In this document: positions 8,391 to 15,774 of the stretch, piece after piece
How positions within the stretch are numbered: position 1 is the first letter of the stretch
How the letters are laid out: every line of letters begins with the position of its first letter
Source of the DNA: an uncultured Clostridium sp.
GTDB lineage: Bacteria > Bacillota > Clostridia > TANB77 > CAG-508
Assembly: GCA_946498265.1 (NCBI GenBank)
Contig: CAMMNR010000027.1
Span: forward strand, 1 to 16,598
DNA: 16,598 nt
Direction of reading: 5' to 3'
The notes under the pieces: generated by a model
Seen by the model: the letters and a program-made list of their open reading frames with translations, nothing else
Told to the model about the DNA's origin: nothing
Database searches by the model: none
Program-made: the position numbers and the translations under genes

Positions 8391-8643
8391 AAAAAACGTT
8401 GCAATTCATAGCCTTGACTAGGCTCATAATATCCTAAAATATATGATTTCGAATGCGATTGGAATAATTTTAGAAATTCTTAATTAATTTTTTGGAAAAT
8501 GTTCGCGTCGAGCTTTAGCTCGGACTAAGTGAAAGGGTGCCAAAAAATTAGTTTAGAATTTCTTTAATTATGTATTGAGCCGAGAAATCATATATTTTAG
8601 GATATTATGAGCTTAGTCAAGGCTATGAATTGCAACGTTTTTT
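8391..8643. repeat. Long hairpin element, copy 2
   Basis: This is a 253-nt near-palindrome in the gap between the ABC exporter and the P-type ATPase. The outer arms, 8391-8450 and 8584-8643, are complementary at 59 of 60 positions; the one exception is a G-T pair (8421/8613). The core (8451-8583) is more than 90 percent identical to that of copy 1 and in the same orientation. The apical hairpin at 8509-8522 is a fully Watson-Crick 5-bp stem (CGAGC/GCTCG) with loop TTTA, unlike copy 1. The stem is bordered by an A run on the left and a T run on the right, like a bidirectional terminator. It starts 8 nt after the exporter stop codon. Apart from about 14 innermost nt, the arms do not resemble those of copy 1. 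Confidence 0.85.
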
Positions 8644-8651
8644 TACATATT

Positions 8652-10478
8652 TTATTCTTCTTCCTCATCAAATTGACTATTATATAAATCAGCATAAAAT
8701 CCGTTTCTAGCTAGCAATTCTTCATGATTTCCTTGTTCCACAATATCACCATGGTTCATAACTAAAATCAAATCTGCATTTTTAATTGTAGAAAGTCTAT
8801 GAGCAATTATAAAACTTGTTCTACCTTTCATTAAATTATCCATTGCATCTTGTATTTGAATTTCCGTTCTTGTATCAATTGAACTTGTTGCTTCATCTAA
8901 TATTAGGATTTTAGGATCTGCAAGTATAACTCTTGCAATTGTTAGTAATTGTTTTTGACCTGCTGATACATTTGTTGATTCTTCATTTAGTACAGAATTA
9001 TATCCATTTGGCAATGTTTTTATAAAATGGTGTACATGTGCTGCTTTTGCTGCTTGAATTACTTCATCATCTGTTGCATCTTCTCTTCCATATTTGATAT
9101 TTTCTTTTACTGTTCCTCCGAATAGCCATGTATCTTGCAATACCATTCCAAACATCTTACGTAATTCGCCACGATTAAAGTCTTTGATATTATGGCCATC
9201 TACTAATATTTCTCCTTTATTTACATCATAAAATCTCATAAGTAATTTAACCATTGTAGTTTTTCCTGCTCCAGTAGGTCCTACTATTGCTATTTTTTGT
9301 CCTTCTTTTACACTACAATTGAAATCATTTATAATTGTTTTTTCTGGATTATATCCGAAATTTACATGATTAAATTCAATATTTCCTTTTAATTTTGATG
9401 TATCTATATTTCCTTTTGCTGTTTCTAATTCTTCTGGTTCTTCTAAAAATTCAAATATTCTCTCTGCTGCTGCTACCATTGATTGTAACATTGCAGATAT
9501 TTGAGCTATTTGAGTTATTGGTTGGTTAAATTGTCTATTATATTGTATAAAACTTTGTATATTACCTACAGTTATTGTACCATTTATTGCTAAATAACCA
9601 CCTGCAACTGCTACTGCTACATATCCTATATTTCCCATAAAATTCATTAATGGATGCATTAAACCAGATAAGAATTGTGATTTCCATCCAGAACGGTATA
9701 ATTCTGCATTTTCTTTTTCAAATTCTTTTATTGCATTTTCTTCACCATTAAATGCTTTTACTATATTTAATCCACTATATATCTCTTCTACTTGACCATT
9801 TACATGACCTAAGTATTCTTGTTGTCTATTAAAGTATTTTTGTGATTTTCCTACTATTGTTTTTACTATAAGACTTGATATAGGAAGTATTATTATTGAT
9901 ATTAATGTCATTTGCCAACTTATTGATAACATCATTATTAATATTCCTATAATTGTACAAATTGATGTTATTATTTGTGTTATACTTTGGTTTAAGTTCA
10001 TACTTAATGTATCTATGTCATTTGTTATTATTGATAATACTTCACCATTTGTTTTTTTATCAAAATAATTCATTGGCAATTTGTTCATTTTTACTGCAAT
10101 ATCATTTCTTATTTTATATGTTAATTTTTGTGCTACACCTGTCATTGTAAATCCTTGGATGAATGAAAATATTGCACTAACTATGTATAATCCAAGTAAA
10201 GTTAATAATATTTGTGCTATTTTTCCAAAGTCTATTCCTGAACCACCAGATATTTTGCTAACAATACCATTAAAAATTTCAGTTGTTGCATTTCCAAGAA
10301 TTTTAGGTCCAACTATTGTAAATATCGTGCTTCCTACAGCAAATATAAATACTATTATTAATGCTATTTTATATCTTGATAAATACTGCTTTATTAATTT
10401 TTTAGTTGTCTCTTTAAAGTTTTTTGCTTTTTCTTGAGGGGCATTGTTTCCCATTCTCCCTCCCATTGGTCCTGGCAT
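8652..10478 (-). CDS. Heterodimeric ABC exporter, catalytically complete subunit
   Basis: This is a 608-residue fused permease/ATPase half-transporter. After a Gly/Met/Pro-rich N-terminus (MPGPMGGRMG) come six transmembrane helices (about 35-335), then the nucleotide-binding domain. Walker A is GPTGAGKTT (400-408). The signature is VSAGQ instead of SGGQ (504-508). Walker B has the catalytic Glu, ILILDEA (E529), and the switch His is H560 in AHRLST. In heterodimeric exporters such as TM287/288 or LmrCD, this subunit would contribute the working Walker sites and pair with the intact signature of its partner. The partner gene ends 31 nt upstream, and a good ribosome site (AAAGGAGA) precedes this ATG, so the two are co-translated partners. 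Substrate is likely a drug, peptide or lipid. The long hairpin element follows the stop codon. Confidence 0.92.
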   Translation of the reverse strand: MPGPMGGRMGNNAPQEKAKNFKETTKKLIKQYLSRYKIALIIVFIFAVGSTIFTIVGPKILGNATTEIFNGIVSKISGGSGIDFGKIAQILLTLLGLYIVSAIFSFIQGFTMTGVAQKLTYKIRNDIAVKMNKLPMNYFDKKTNGEVLSIITNDIDTLSMNLNQSITQIITSICTIIGILIMMLSISWQMTLISIIILPISSLIVKTIVGKSQKYFNRQQEYLGHVNGQVEEIYSGLNIVKAFNGEENAIKEFEKENAELYRSGWKSQFLSGLMHPLMNFMGNIGYVAVAVAGGYLAINGTITVGNIQSFIQYNRQFNQPITQIAQISAMLQSMVAAAERIFEFLEEPEELETAKGNIDTSKLKGNIEFNHVNFGYNPEKTIINDFNCSVKEGQKIAIVGPTGAGKTTMVKLLMRFYDVNKGEILVDGHNIKDFNRGELRKMFGMVLQDTWLFGGTVKENIKYGREDATDDEVIQAAKAAHVHHFIKTLPNGYNSVLNEESTNVSAGQKQLLTIARVILADPKILILDEATSSIDTRTEIQIQDAMDNLMKGRTSFIIAHRLSTIKNADLILVMNHGDIVEQGNHEELLARNGFYADLYNSQFDEEEE

Positions 10479-10509
10479 ATTATTCTCCTTTCCTCATAAA
10501 TTTTTCTGA

Positions 10510-12777
10510 TTAATTTAATTCATCTTCTGACATCTGTGATAATGCTATTTGTCTATATGTTTCATTATTTTCCATTAATTCTTTGTGTGTTCCTATTCCT
10601 ACAACTTTTCCTTCTTCTAGTACTACTATTTGGTCTGCATTTAATATTGTACTAATTCTTTGTGCTACAATTATTACTGTTTTGTCTTTTGTTATTGTAG
10701 CTAATTCTTCTCTTAGTTTACTATCTGTTTTTAAATCTAATGCAGAGAATGTATCATCAAATATAAATATTTCTGGATCTTTTGCTATTGCTCTTGCAAT
10801 TGATAAACGTTGTCTTTGTCCTCCTGATACATTTGTACCACCTTGAGAAATTTCATCTTGATATTTCTTTTCTTTTGTTTCTATAAATTCTTCCGCTTGA
10901 GCAATTTGAGCTGCTTGTATCATTCTTTCATCTGACATTTCTTCATCAGAATATTTTATGTTTGTTTCTATAGTACCAGAAAATAGTAATCCTTTTTGTG
11001 GTGCTAGACCTATTATGTTTCTTAAATCTTTTTGTTTTACTTGTTTAATATTTACACCATCTATTAAAAGTTCACCCTCTGTTACATCATAGAATCTAGG
11101 AATCAAATTAACTATTGTTGATTTTCCACTTCCTGTACTTCCTATAATTGCAGTCGTTTGTCCTGGTCTTGCTGTAAAGTTTATGTCTTCTAATATTTCA
11201 GTATCTGCATCTGGATATCTGAAACATACATTTTTAAATTCTACTAATCCTTTTTTATTTGGATCAAATTGTTTTGTTTCTGAGTCTTCTGGGTCTTGTA
11301 TATCTGGTTTTGTCTCTAATACTTCATTAATACGATTTGCTGATACTGAAGCTCTTGGCAACATTATTGATATAATTGAAATCATTAAAAATGCCATTAC
11401 GATTTGCATCATATATTGGATAAATGCCATCATATCTCCAACTTGCATTAATCCTTGTTCTACATTATTACCACCAAACCATACTACTAATATCGCCATT
11501 GTATTCATTACAAACATAAGCATTGGCATCATCATTGACATTGCTCGATTTACAAATATGTTTGTTTTCATTAAATCTTTATTAGCTTTGTCAAATCTTT
11601 TCTCTTCTTTCTTTTCTGTATTAAATGCTCTAATTACAGGTATACCTGTTAAAATCTCTCTTGATACAGCATTTAATTTATCTGTTAAGTCTTGCAATTT
11701 TCTAAATCTAGGCATTGCTACAAAGAATAGTGTTCCAACTATAAATAATATAGCAAGTATAGCTACACCTATTATCCATGCAAGTGAATTATCTGCACTT
11801 GTTAGTACTTTTATAAATCCTCCAATTCCTATTATTGGTGCATATACAACCACTCTAAATAACATAGTAATTAATTGTTGAATTTGTTGAATGTCATTAG
11901 TACTACGAGTGATTAGAGAAGCAGTTGAAAATTCTGACAATTCTTTATTAGAAAAACTCAAAACTTTTTTAAATACTTTTTCTCTTAAAGTTCTACCTAA
12001 TCTTGCTGCTACTCTTGATGATAAAAACATTATTGATACTGCTGAAACCATACTAATAAATGCAACACCAAGCATTTGTAATCCTGTTATAAGTATGTAT
12101 CTATTTTGAACTTTATCAGTATCAATATTCATATTTTTATAAATTTCTCTTACAGATGTAACAGCTGCTTGTTCTTTAATAGATTCTTCCATATTATTAG
12201 TTTGATTTGTAAATTCTTCTAATAGCTGTTTTCTTTGAGCTTCCGGCATATTTTTAATTATATCTGTTAAATTTTCATTTTCTAACATCACTTTTTGCTG
12301 TTCAGGAACATTAGATAACATTTGTTTTTTTATTTTATTGGATGTTTCCTCATTGCTTATTACTGAAAAATCTATTAACAGATTAACCATTTTTTTAGCT
12401 AGTTCGTTTTTTTCGTCATCTGTTATATCATTTAATACATATATATCTTCTATACTTTCGAATTGATCGTCCTCTAAATATCTTTTTAGAATTTCTTCTT
12501 GATAATTATTATTTATATCTTCTGTATTTTGAATAAGAGTATAATTATTTAAAATTTCATCTTCATTTTCTACAAATAATAAAAGTGTTTCCATGTCTTG
12601 CTTTGATATAACATCTGGCACAGCTACCTCTATTCCTCCTGCTTGAATACCTGTATTTACTATTTTAGAAGTATAATCAGGTAGATTTAAATCAGTAGTT
12701 GCCTGAATACATAAAAGAATAATTATAAATATTACAGCTACCCATGTTTTCTTTAGATATTTTAAAACTTTTAGCAT
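10510..12777 (-). CDS. Heterodimeric ABC exporter, degenerate-site subunit with large loop
   Basis: This is a 755-residue fused permease/ATPase, about 150 residues longer than a usual half-transporter. The extra length lies between TM1 (about 12-27) and TM2 (about 226-252). It is a hydrophilic, mostly helical, Asp/Glu/Asn-rich region predicted to face outside the cell. The nucleotide-binding domain has Walker A GSTGSGKST (546-554) and an intact signature SGGQ (651-654). Walker B is FIFDD, so Asp675 replaces the catalytic Glu, and the switch His is replaced by Gln706 (VAQRIST). These are the usual marks of the non-hydrolysing site in asymmetric exporters. The signature would complete the working site of the partner subunit encoded next. 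GAGGAGA lies seven bases before the ATG, and a strong promoter is just upstream. Confidence 0.92.
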   Translation of the reverse strand: MLKVLKYLKKTWVAVIFIIILLCIQATTDLNLPDYTSKIVNTGIQAGGIEVAVPDVISKQDMETLLLFVENEDEILNNYTLIQNTEDINNNYQEEILKRYLEDDQFESIEDIYVLNDITDDEKNELAKKMVNLLIDFSVISNEETSNKIKKQMLSNVPEQQKVMLENENLTDIIKNMPEAQRKQLLEEFTNQTNNMEESIKEQAAVTSVREIYKNMNIDTDKVQNRYILITGLQMLGVAFISMVSAVSIMFLSSRVAARLGRTLREKVFKKVLSFSNKELSEFSTASLITRSTNDIQQIQQLITMLFRVVVYAPIIGIGGFIKVLTSADNSLAWIIGVAILAILFIVGTLFFVAMPRFRKLQDLTDKLNAVSREILTGIPVIRAFNTEKKEEKRFDKANKDLMKTNIFVNRAMSMMMPMLMFVMNTMAILVVWFGGNNVEQGLMQVGDMMAFIQYMMQIVMAFLMISIISIMLPRASVSANRINEVLETKPDIQDPEDSETKQFDPNKKGLVEFKNVCFRYPDADTEILEDINFTARPGQTTAIIGSTGSGKSTIVNLIPRFYDVTEGELLIDGVNIKQVKQKDLRNIIGLAPQKGLLFSGTIETNIKYSDEEMSDERMIQAAQIAQAEEFIETKEKKYQDEISQGGTNVSGGQRQRLSIARAIAKDPEIFIFDDTFSALDLKTDSKLREELATITKDKTVIIVAQRISTILNADQIVVLEEGKVVGIGTHKELMENNETYRQIALSQMSEDELN

Positions 12778-12815
12778 TTCTATCTCCTCTCTTTTTTATT
12801 TTCGTGACTCTTTTT

Positions 12816-12844
12816 ATTATATGTGACATACTGTCATTTGTCAA
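12816..12844 (-). promoter_or_regulatory. Consensus promoter with operator-like palindrome
   Basis: On the minus strand a perfect -35 box TTGACA (12839-12844) and a perfect -10 box TATAAT (12816-12821) are separated by exactly 17 nt. Within that spacer sits the inverted repeat TGACA-gta-TGTCA (12824-12836). A second TGACA copy overlaps the -35 box. This is a standard position for a repressor operator. The promoter drives the exporter operon, whose first ATG is about 40 nt downstream. No regulator gene of the MarR, TetR or PadR type is in the window, so the repressor is unknown. Confidence 0.8.
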
Positions 12845-12867
12845 TATGTTAATTGTTAATTTTTGGT

Positions 12868-12912
12868 GAACTGATTTAATCCACAGCTAGAAACCGTGGA
12901 TTAAATCAATTC
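12868..12912. terminator. Hairpin at the end of the pyr operon
   Basis: A stem of 16 base pairs with one mismatch is formed by 12868-12884 and 12896-12912, including a perfect run of 12 pairs (GATTTAATCCAC/GTGGATTAAATC). The loop is 11 nt. The arm nearer the gene contains the TGA stop codon of pyrD. It lies between the last pyr gene and the promoter of the exporter operon, as a terminator or 3'-end processing site should. Neither strand has a T run after the stem, so it is not a canonical intrinsic terminator. Confidence 0.5.
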
Positions 12913-13814
12913 ATTTGGACTTTTCCAATAATTTCATTTATCTCGTTTACATTATATTTTTTCATATAATCTTCAATACCTTCTATAGTTTTTACGCTTG
13001 TATATGGATCTATAAAGTTTCCTGCTCCTATTGATACTGCTGTTGCTCCTGCTAGCATAAATTCTATAGCATCTTCGCCACTTACTATCCCTCCCATACC
13101 TAAAATAGGAATATTAACAGCTTGTGCAACTTGATATACCATTCTTACTGCAACTGGTTTTATAGCTGGACCTGAAAGTCCTCCTGTGTTATTTGCAAGT
13201 ACAGGTCTTCTTTTATCTATATCAATTTTCATTCCTAAAAGAGTATTTATTAATGATACTCCGTCAGCCCCTGCATCTTCTACAGCTTTTGCTATAGACG
13301 CTATATCTGTTACATTTGGTGTAAGTTTCACTATTAACGGCTTATCCAAAACTTTTCTTACTTGACTAGTGACCTCTTTAACTCCTTCATATGTATTTCC
13401 AAAAGCCATACATCCTTCTTTTACATTTGGACAAGATAGATTTAGCTCTACTCCATCAATATCTAGTGTATTTAATATTTTACACAGTTCTACATATTCA
13501 TCTACCGAACTTCCACATGCGTTTACAATAATAGCTGTATCAAATTTCTTTAAAAAAGGTAAATCATTTTGAGCAAAATATTCAACTCCAGGATTTTGTA
13601 ATCCTATACTATTTAGCATACCACTTGCTGTTTCACATACTCTTGGTGGTTTATTCCCACTTTTAGGTTTTAATGACGTTCCTTTTGTTATAATTCCACC
13701 CAATTTGCTCAGATCAAAAAATTGGCTAAATTCTCGTCCATAACCAAATGTACCCGAAGCTACTGTTACTGGATTTTTCATTTCTATTCCTGCTAAATTT
13801 ACTCTTGTATTCAT
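12906..13814 (-). CDS. pyrD: Dihydroorotate dehydrogenase, class 1B catalytic subunit
   Basis: This 302-residue cytoplasmic FMN enzyme oxidises dihydroorotate to orotate, the fourth step of pyrimidine synthesis. The N-terminal ASGTFGYG and ITKGTSLKPKSGN segments contact FMN and substrate. NSIGLQNPG (68-76) and LNLSCPNV (124-131) carry the substrate loop, with catalytic Cys128; cysteine here is the mark of class 1 enzymes. K163 in VKLTPN, GGLSGPA, and GMGGIVSGEDA with IGAG bind the FMN phosphate. Length and motifs match the NAD-dependent 1B type, which works with PyrK, and pyrK is the gene immediately before it. A GGAGG lies nine bases before the ATG. A small palindromic repeat sits in the 67-nt gap to pyrK, and the stop codon is inside a hairpin. 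The assignment is secure. Confidence 0.97.
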   Translation of the reverse strand: MNTRVNLAGIEMKNPVTVASGTFGYGREFSQFFDLSKLGGIITKGTSLKPKSGNKPPRVCETASGMLNSIGLQNPGVEYFAQNDLPFLKKFDTAIIVNACGSSVDEYVELCKILNTLDIDGVELNLSCPNVKEGCMAFGNTYEGVKEVTSQVRKVLDKPLIVKLTPNVTDIASIAKAVEDAGADGVSLINTLLGMKIDIDKRRPVLANNTGGLSGPAIKPVAVRMVYQVAQAVNIPILGMGGIVSGEDAIEFMLAGATAVSIGAGNFIDPYTSVKTIEGIEDYMKKYNVNEINEIIGKVQMN

Positions 13815-13851
13815 TTAAGTTATCCTCCATTCTTTTTTGTTCTCACACACT

Positions 13852-13880
13852 GTGCCAAAATAGCCCGTCCCTTTTGGCAC
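13852..13880. repeat. 29-nt palindromic repeat A (REP-like)
   Basis: GTGCCAAAA and TTTTGGCAC form a perfect 9-bp stem around an 11-nt loop containing CCCGTCCC. The reverse complement of the repeat at 15775-15803 matches at 27 of 29 positions, so it belongs to a family. It starts one base after the stop codon of pyrK on the minus strand. The layout resembles REP-type elements mobilised by REP-associated tyrosine transposases, but no such gene is present here. Confidence 0.8.
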
Positions 13881-13881
13881 G

Positions 13882-14673
13882 CTAAATTTCTACATCTTTT
13901 GCATTAAATACTGGACCACCTTTACATACATGCCAATATTCTGGTGCTTCTTTAGTGCTTTTTGATGTTTTTACTGCACATCCCAAGCAAACACCAAGTC
14001 CACATGCCATTTTTTCTTCTAATGATATTTGACATTCTATTTTTTTATCTATTGACATTTTTTGTACTGCTCTAAGCATAGGAAGTGGTCCACATGCATA
14101 TATACAATCATAATTTTTGTTATTTAACTCATCTTCTAAAAATTTTATTGCAAAACCTTTTTCTCCATAGCTTCCATCATCAGTTGTTATAATTAATTTA
14201 TCTGATACTTCTTTAAATTCTTTTTCTAATACAACATATTCTTTATTTCTAAATCCTAGATAAGTATCTACTTCTATATTAGATTTTTTTGCTTGCTTTG
14301 CTAATTCTTGTAATGGAAATACTCCTATTCCTCCACCTATTATTGCTATTTTTTTGTTTCCATCAAATTTAAATGTTCCAAAACCTAGAGGTCCTATTAT
14401 ATCTATTTTATCACCTATTTCTTTTTTAGAAAGCATCTTAGTTCCTTTACCTTTTACTTGAAAGATAAATTCTAATATTCCTTTTTCTTCATTTAAATTA
14501 TATATACTTATAGGTCTTCTTAGAAAAGGCTCTACTCGATCTGTTACCCTAATTTCTATGAAGTTTCCTGGTTTTGATAATTTAAGAATCTCTTCTGCTT
14601 TTACACTAAATTTATATATGTCCTTTGTTAATTGTTCTTTATTTACTAGTTGTGCAAATACTTGCTTTGGCAT
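13882..14673 (-). CDS. pyrK: Dihydroorotate dehydrogenase electron-transfer subunit
   Basis: This 263-residue FAD and [2Fe-2S] protein passes electrons from PyrD to NAD+ in the class 1B dihydroorotate dehydrogenase complex. The ferredoxin-reductase-like FAD domain (about 1-100) has the flavin motif RRPISI (52-57). The NAD domain has IIGGGIGVFPL (111-121) and ACGPLPML (193-200). The C-terminal cluster ligands are C224, C229, C232 and C250, in CGLGVCLGC and HVCKGGP, the standard PyrK spacing. An AGGAGGT lies about six bases before the ATG. It is placed directly before pyrD, as expected for the complex. The gap to pyrF upstream is 154 nt, longer than others in the operon, and holds a possible tiny leader frame. 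The assignment is secure. Confidence 0.96.
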   Translation of the reverse strand: MPKQVFAQLVNKEQLTKDIYKFSVKAEEILKLSKPGNFIEIRVTDRVEPFLRRPISIYNLNEEKGILEFIFQVKGKGTKMLSKKEIGDKIDIIGPLGFGTFKFDGNKKIAIIGGGIGVFPLQELAKQAKKSNIEVDTYLGFRNKEYVVLEKEFKEVSDKLIITTDDGSYGEKGFAIKFLEDELNNKNYDCIYACGPLPMLRAVQKMSIDKKIECQISLEEKMACGLGVCLGCAVKTSKSTKEAPEYWHVCKGGPVFNAKDVEI

Positions 14674-14745
14674 TTTAAACCTCCTCTTTTTCTATAATCA
14701 TTTATTAATTACATATTTGATTTAAGTATTGTTTTTCAATATTTT

Positions 14746-14799
14746 TTATCTAATAAAAGTATAAAAAATCCAGCCATTTTCTACTAAAAAACTTTTCAT
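14746..14799 (-). CDS. Possible 17-codon leader peptide before pyrK
   Basis: A short frame starts at ATG 14799, or at an in-frame TTG at 14805, and reads MKSFLVENGWIFYTFIR before TAA. A perfect GGAGG (14817-14821) lies 11 nt before the TTG and 17 nt before the ATG, so the spacing is poor for the ATG. The strong ribosome site with no other gene to serve is the only reason to list it. It may be a leader peptide, a remnant of an earlier gene start, or chance. Confidence 0.2.
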   Translation of the reverse strand: MKSFLVENGWIFYTFIR

Positions 14800-14827
14800 A
14801 AACAAATTATTATTTTCCTCCAATTAT

Positions 14828-15757
14828 TCAGACTAAACCTTCTTTATTTAATTCTTCTTTCATTCTTATAGCTTCTGCTCTTGTAGCTTTACCATAATCT
14901 TTTTCTTCAAACTTGTCCTTCCATTTTTCAGATTTATATGCATACATTAGACTTCTTGAAGCATTAACAATTCCACCTAAACCATTTTTATCAAATCCTA
15001 AAGCTATATCCTCTGCTTTTCCTCCCTGTGCTCCATATCCAGGAATTAAGAAATATGTATGTGGTGCAATTTCTCTTATTTCTTCTAATTGATTTGGATA
15101 AGTCGCTCCAACAACTGCTGATACACAACTATATCCATTTTCTCCTATCAAGTCTTCTCCCCATTGTTCTACTAATTTCGCAACCTCTATATAAATTTTT
15201 TCTCCTCCTTCTATCTTTTTATCTTGCAATTCTCCAGATGAAGGATTCGAAGTTTTCACTAAAACAAATATTCCTTTATCATATTTTTTACAATCATCTA
15301 TAAAAGGTTTAACACAATCAGTTCCCATATATGGATTTACAGTTACAAAATCCACATCAAAAATACTTTCTTCTTTTTCACCTATTTTTGTTTTTCCTAA
15401 AAATGCATTAGAATAGCTCTGAGCTGTTGAACCAATATCTCCTCTTTTTATATCTGCAATAACAACCATGCCTTTTTCTTTTGCATGTTTACAAGTTTCC
15501 TCAAATGCTTTCATTCCTTCTATTCCATACATTTCATAAAAAGCTATATTTACCTTTACAGCAGGTATTATATCATATGTATTATCTATTAGCTCTTTAT
15601 TAAATTCTAATATAGCTTTTGATATATCTTCTAATGTTTTTTCATATTTATTTTTTATACACTCTGGTAACATATCATATTTAGGGTCAATTCCTATAAC
15701 TGTTGGATTATCTGTTTCTTTAATTTTATTTATTAATCTATCAATTGCATTTTCCAC
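14828..15757 (-). CDS. pyrF: Orotidine 5'-phosphate decarboxylase
   Basis: This 309-residue cytoplasmic enzyme converts OMP to UMP, the last step of the pathway. It is the long (type 2) form of PyrF. VIGIDPKYD (20-28) begins the barrel, VKVN contains K68, and VIADIKRGDIGSTAQSY (99-115) carries the catalytic Asp-Lys-Asp set around K104. VTVNPYMGTD and the C-terminal VNASRSLMYAY complete the phosphate site. Translation starts at GTG 15757. The ribosome site (AGAGAGGAG, 15766-15774) is eight bases upstream, and the nearby ATG at 15750 is out of frame. That ribosome site directly abuts palindromic repeat B, so a hairpin there could affect initiation. Apart from the GTG start, it is an ordinary member of the family. 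Confidence 0.96.
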   Translation of the reverse strand: MENAIDRLINKIKETDNPTVIGIDPKYDMLPECIKNKYEKTLEDISKAILEFNKELIDNTYDIIPAVKVNIAFYEMYGIEGMKAFEETCKHAKEKGMVVIADIKRGDIGSTAQSYSNAFLGKTKIGEKEESIFDVDFVTVNPYMGTDCVKPFIDDCKKYDKGIFVLVKTSNPSSGELQDKKIEGGEKIYIEVAKLVEQWGEDLIGENGYSCVSAVVGATYPNQLEEIREIAPHTYFLIPGYGAQGGKAEDIALGFDKNGLGGIVNASRSLMYAYKSEKWKDKFEEKDYGKATRAEAIRMKEELNKEGLV

Positions 15758-15774
15758 TTATAAAACTCCTCTCT

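Noticed and set aside
8391..8643. Hairpin element as a classical MITE with target-site duplication
   Set aside because: The terminal arms differ between the copies, and no short direct repeats flank either element, so a simple MITE model does not fit.
1230..15303. Plus-strand open frames of 60-230 codons throughout the window, for example at 11183-11881
   Set aside because: They lie opposite well-supported minus-strand genes, have low-complexity Ser/Ile/Phe/Asn-rich translations typical of antisense AT-rich DNA, and lack known motifs.
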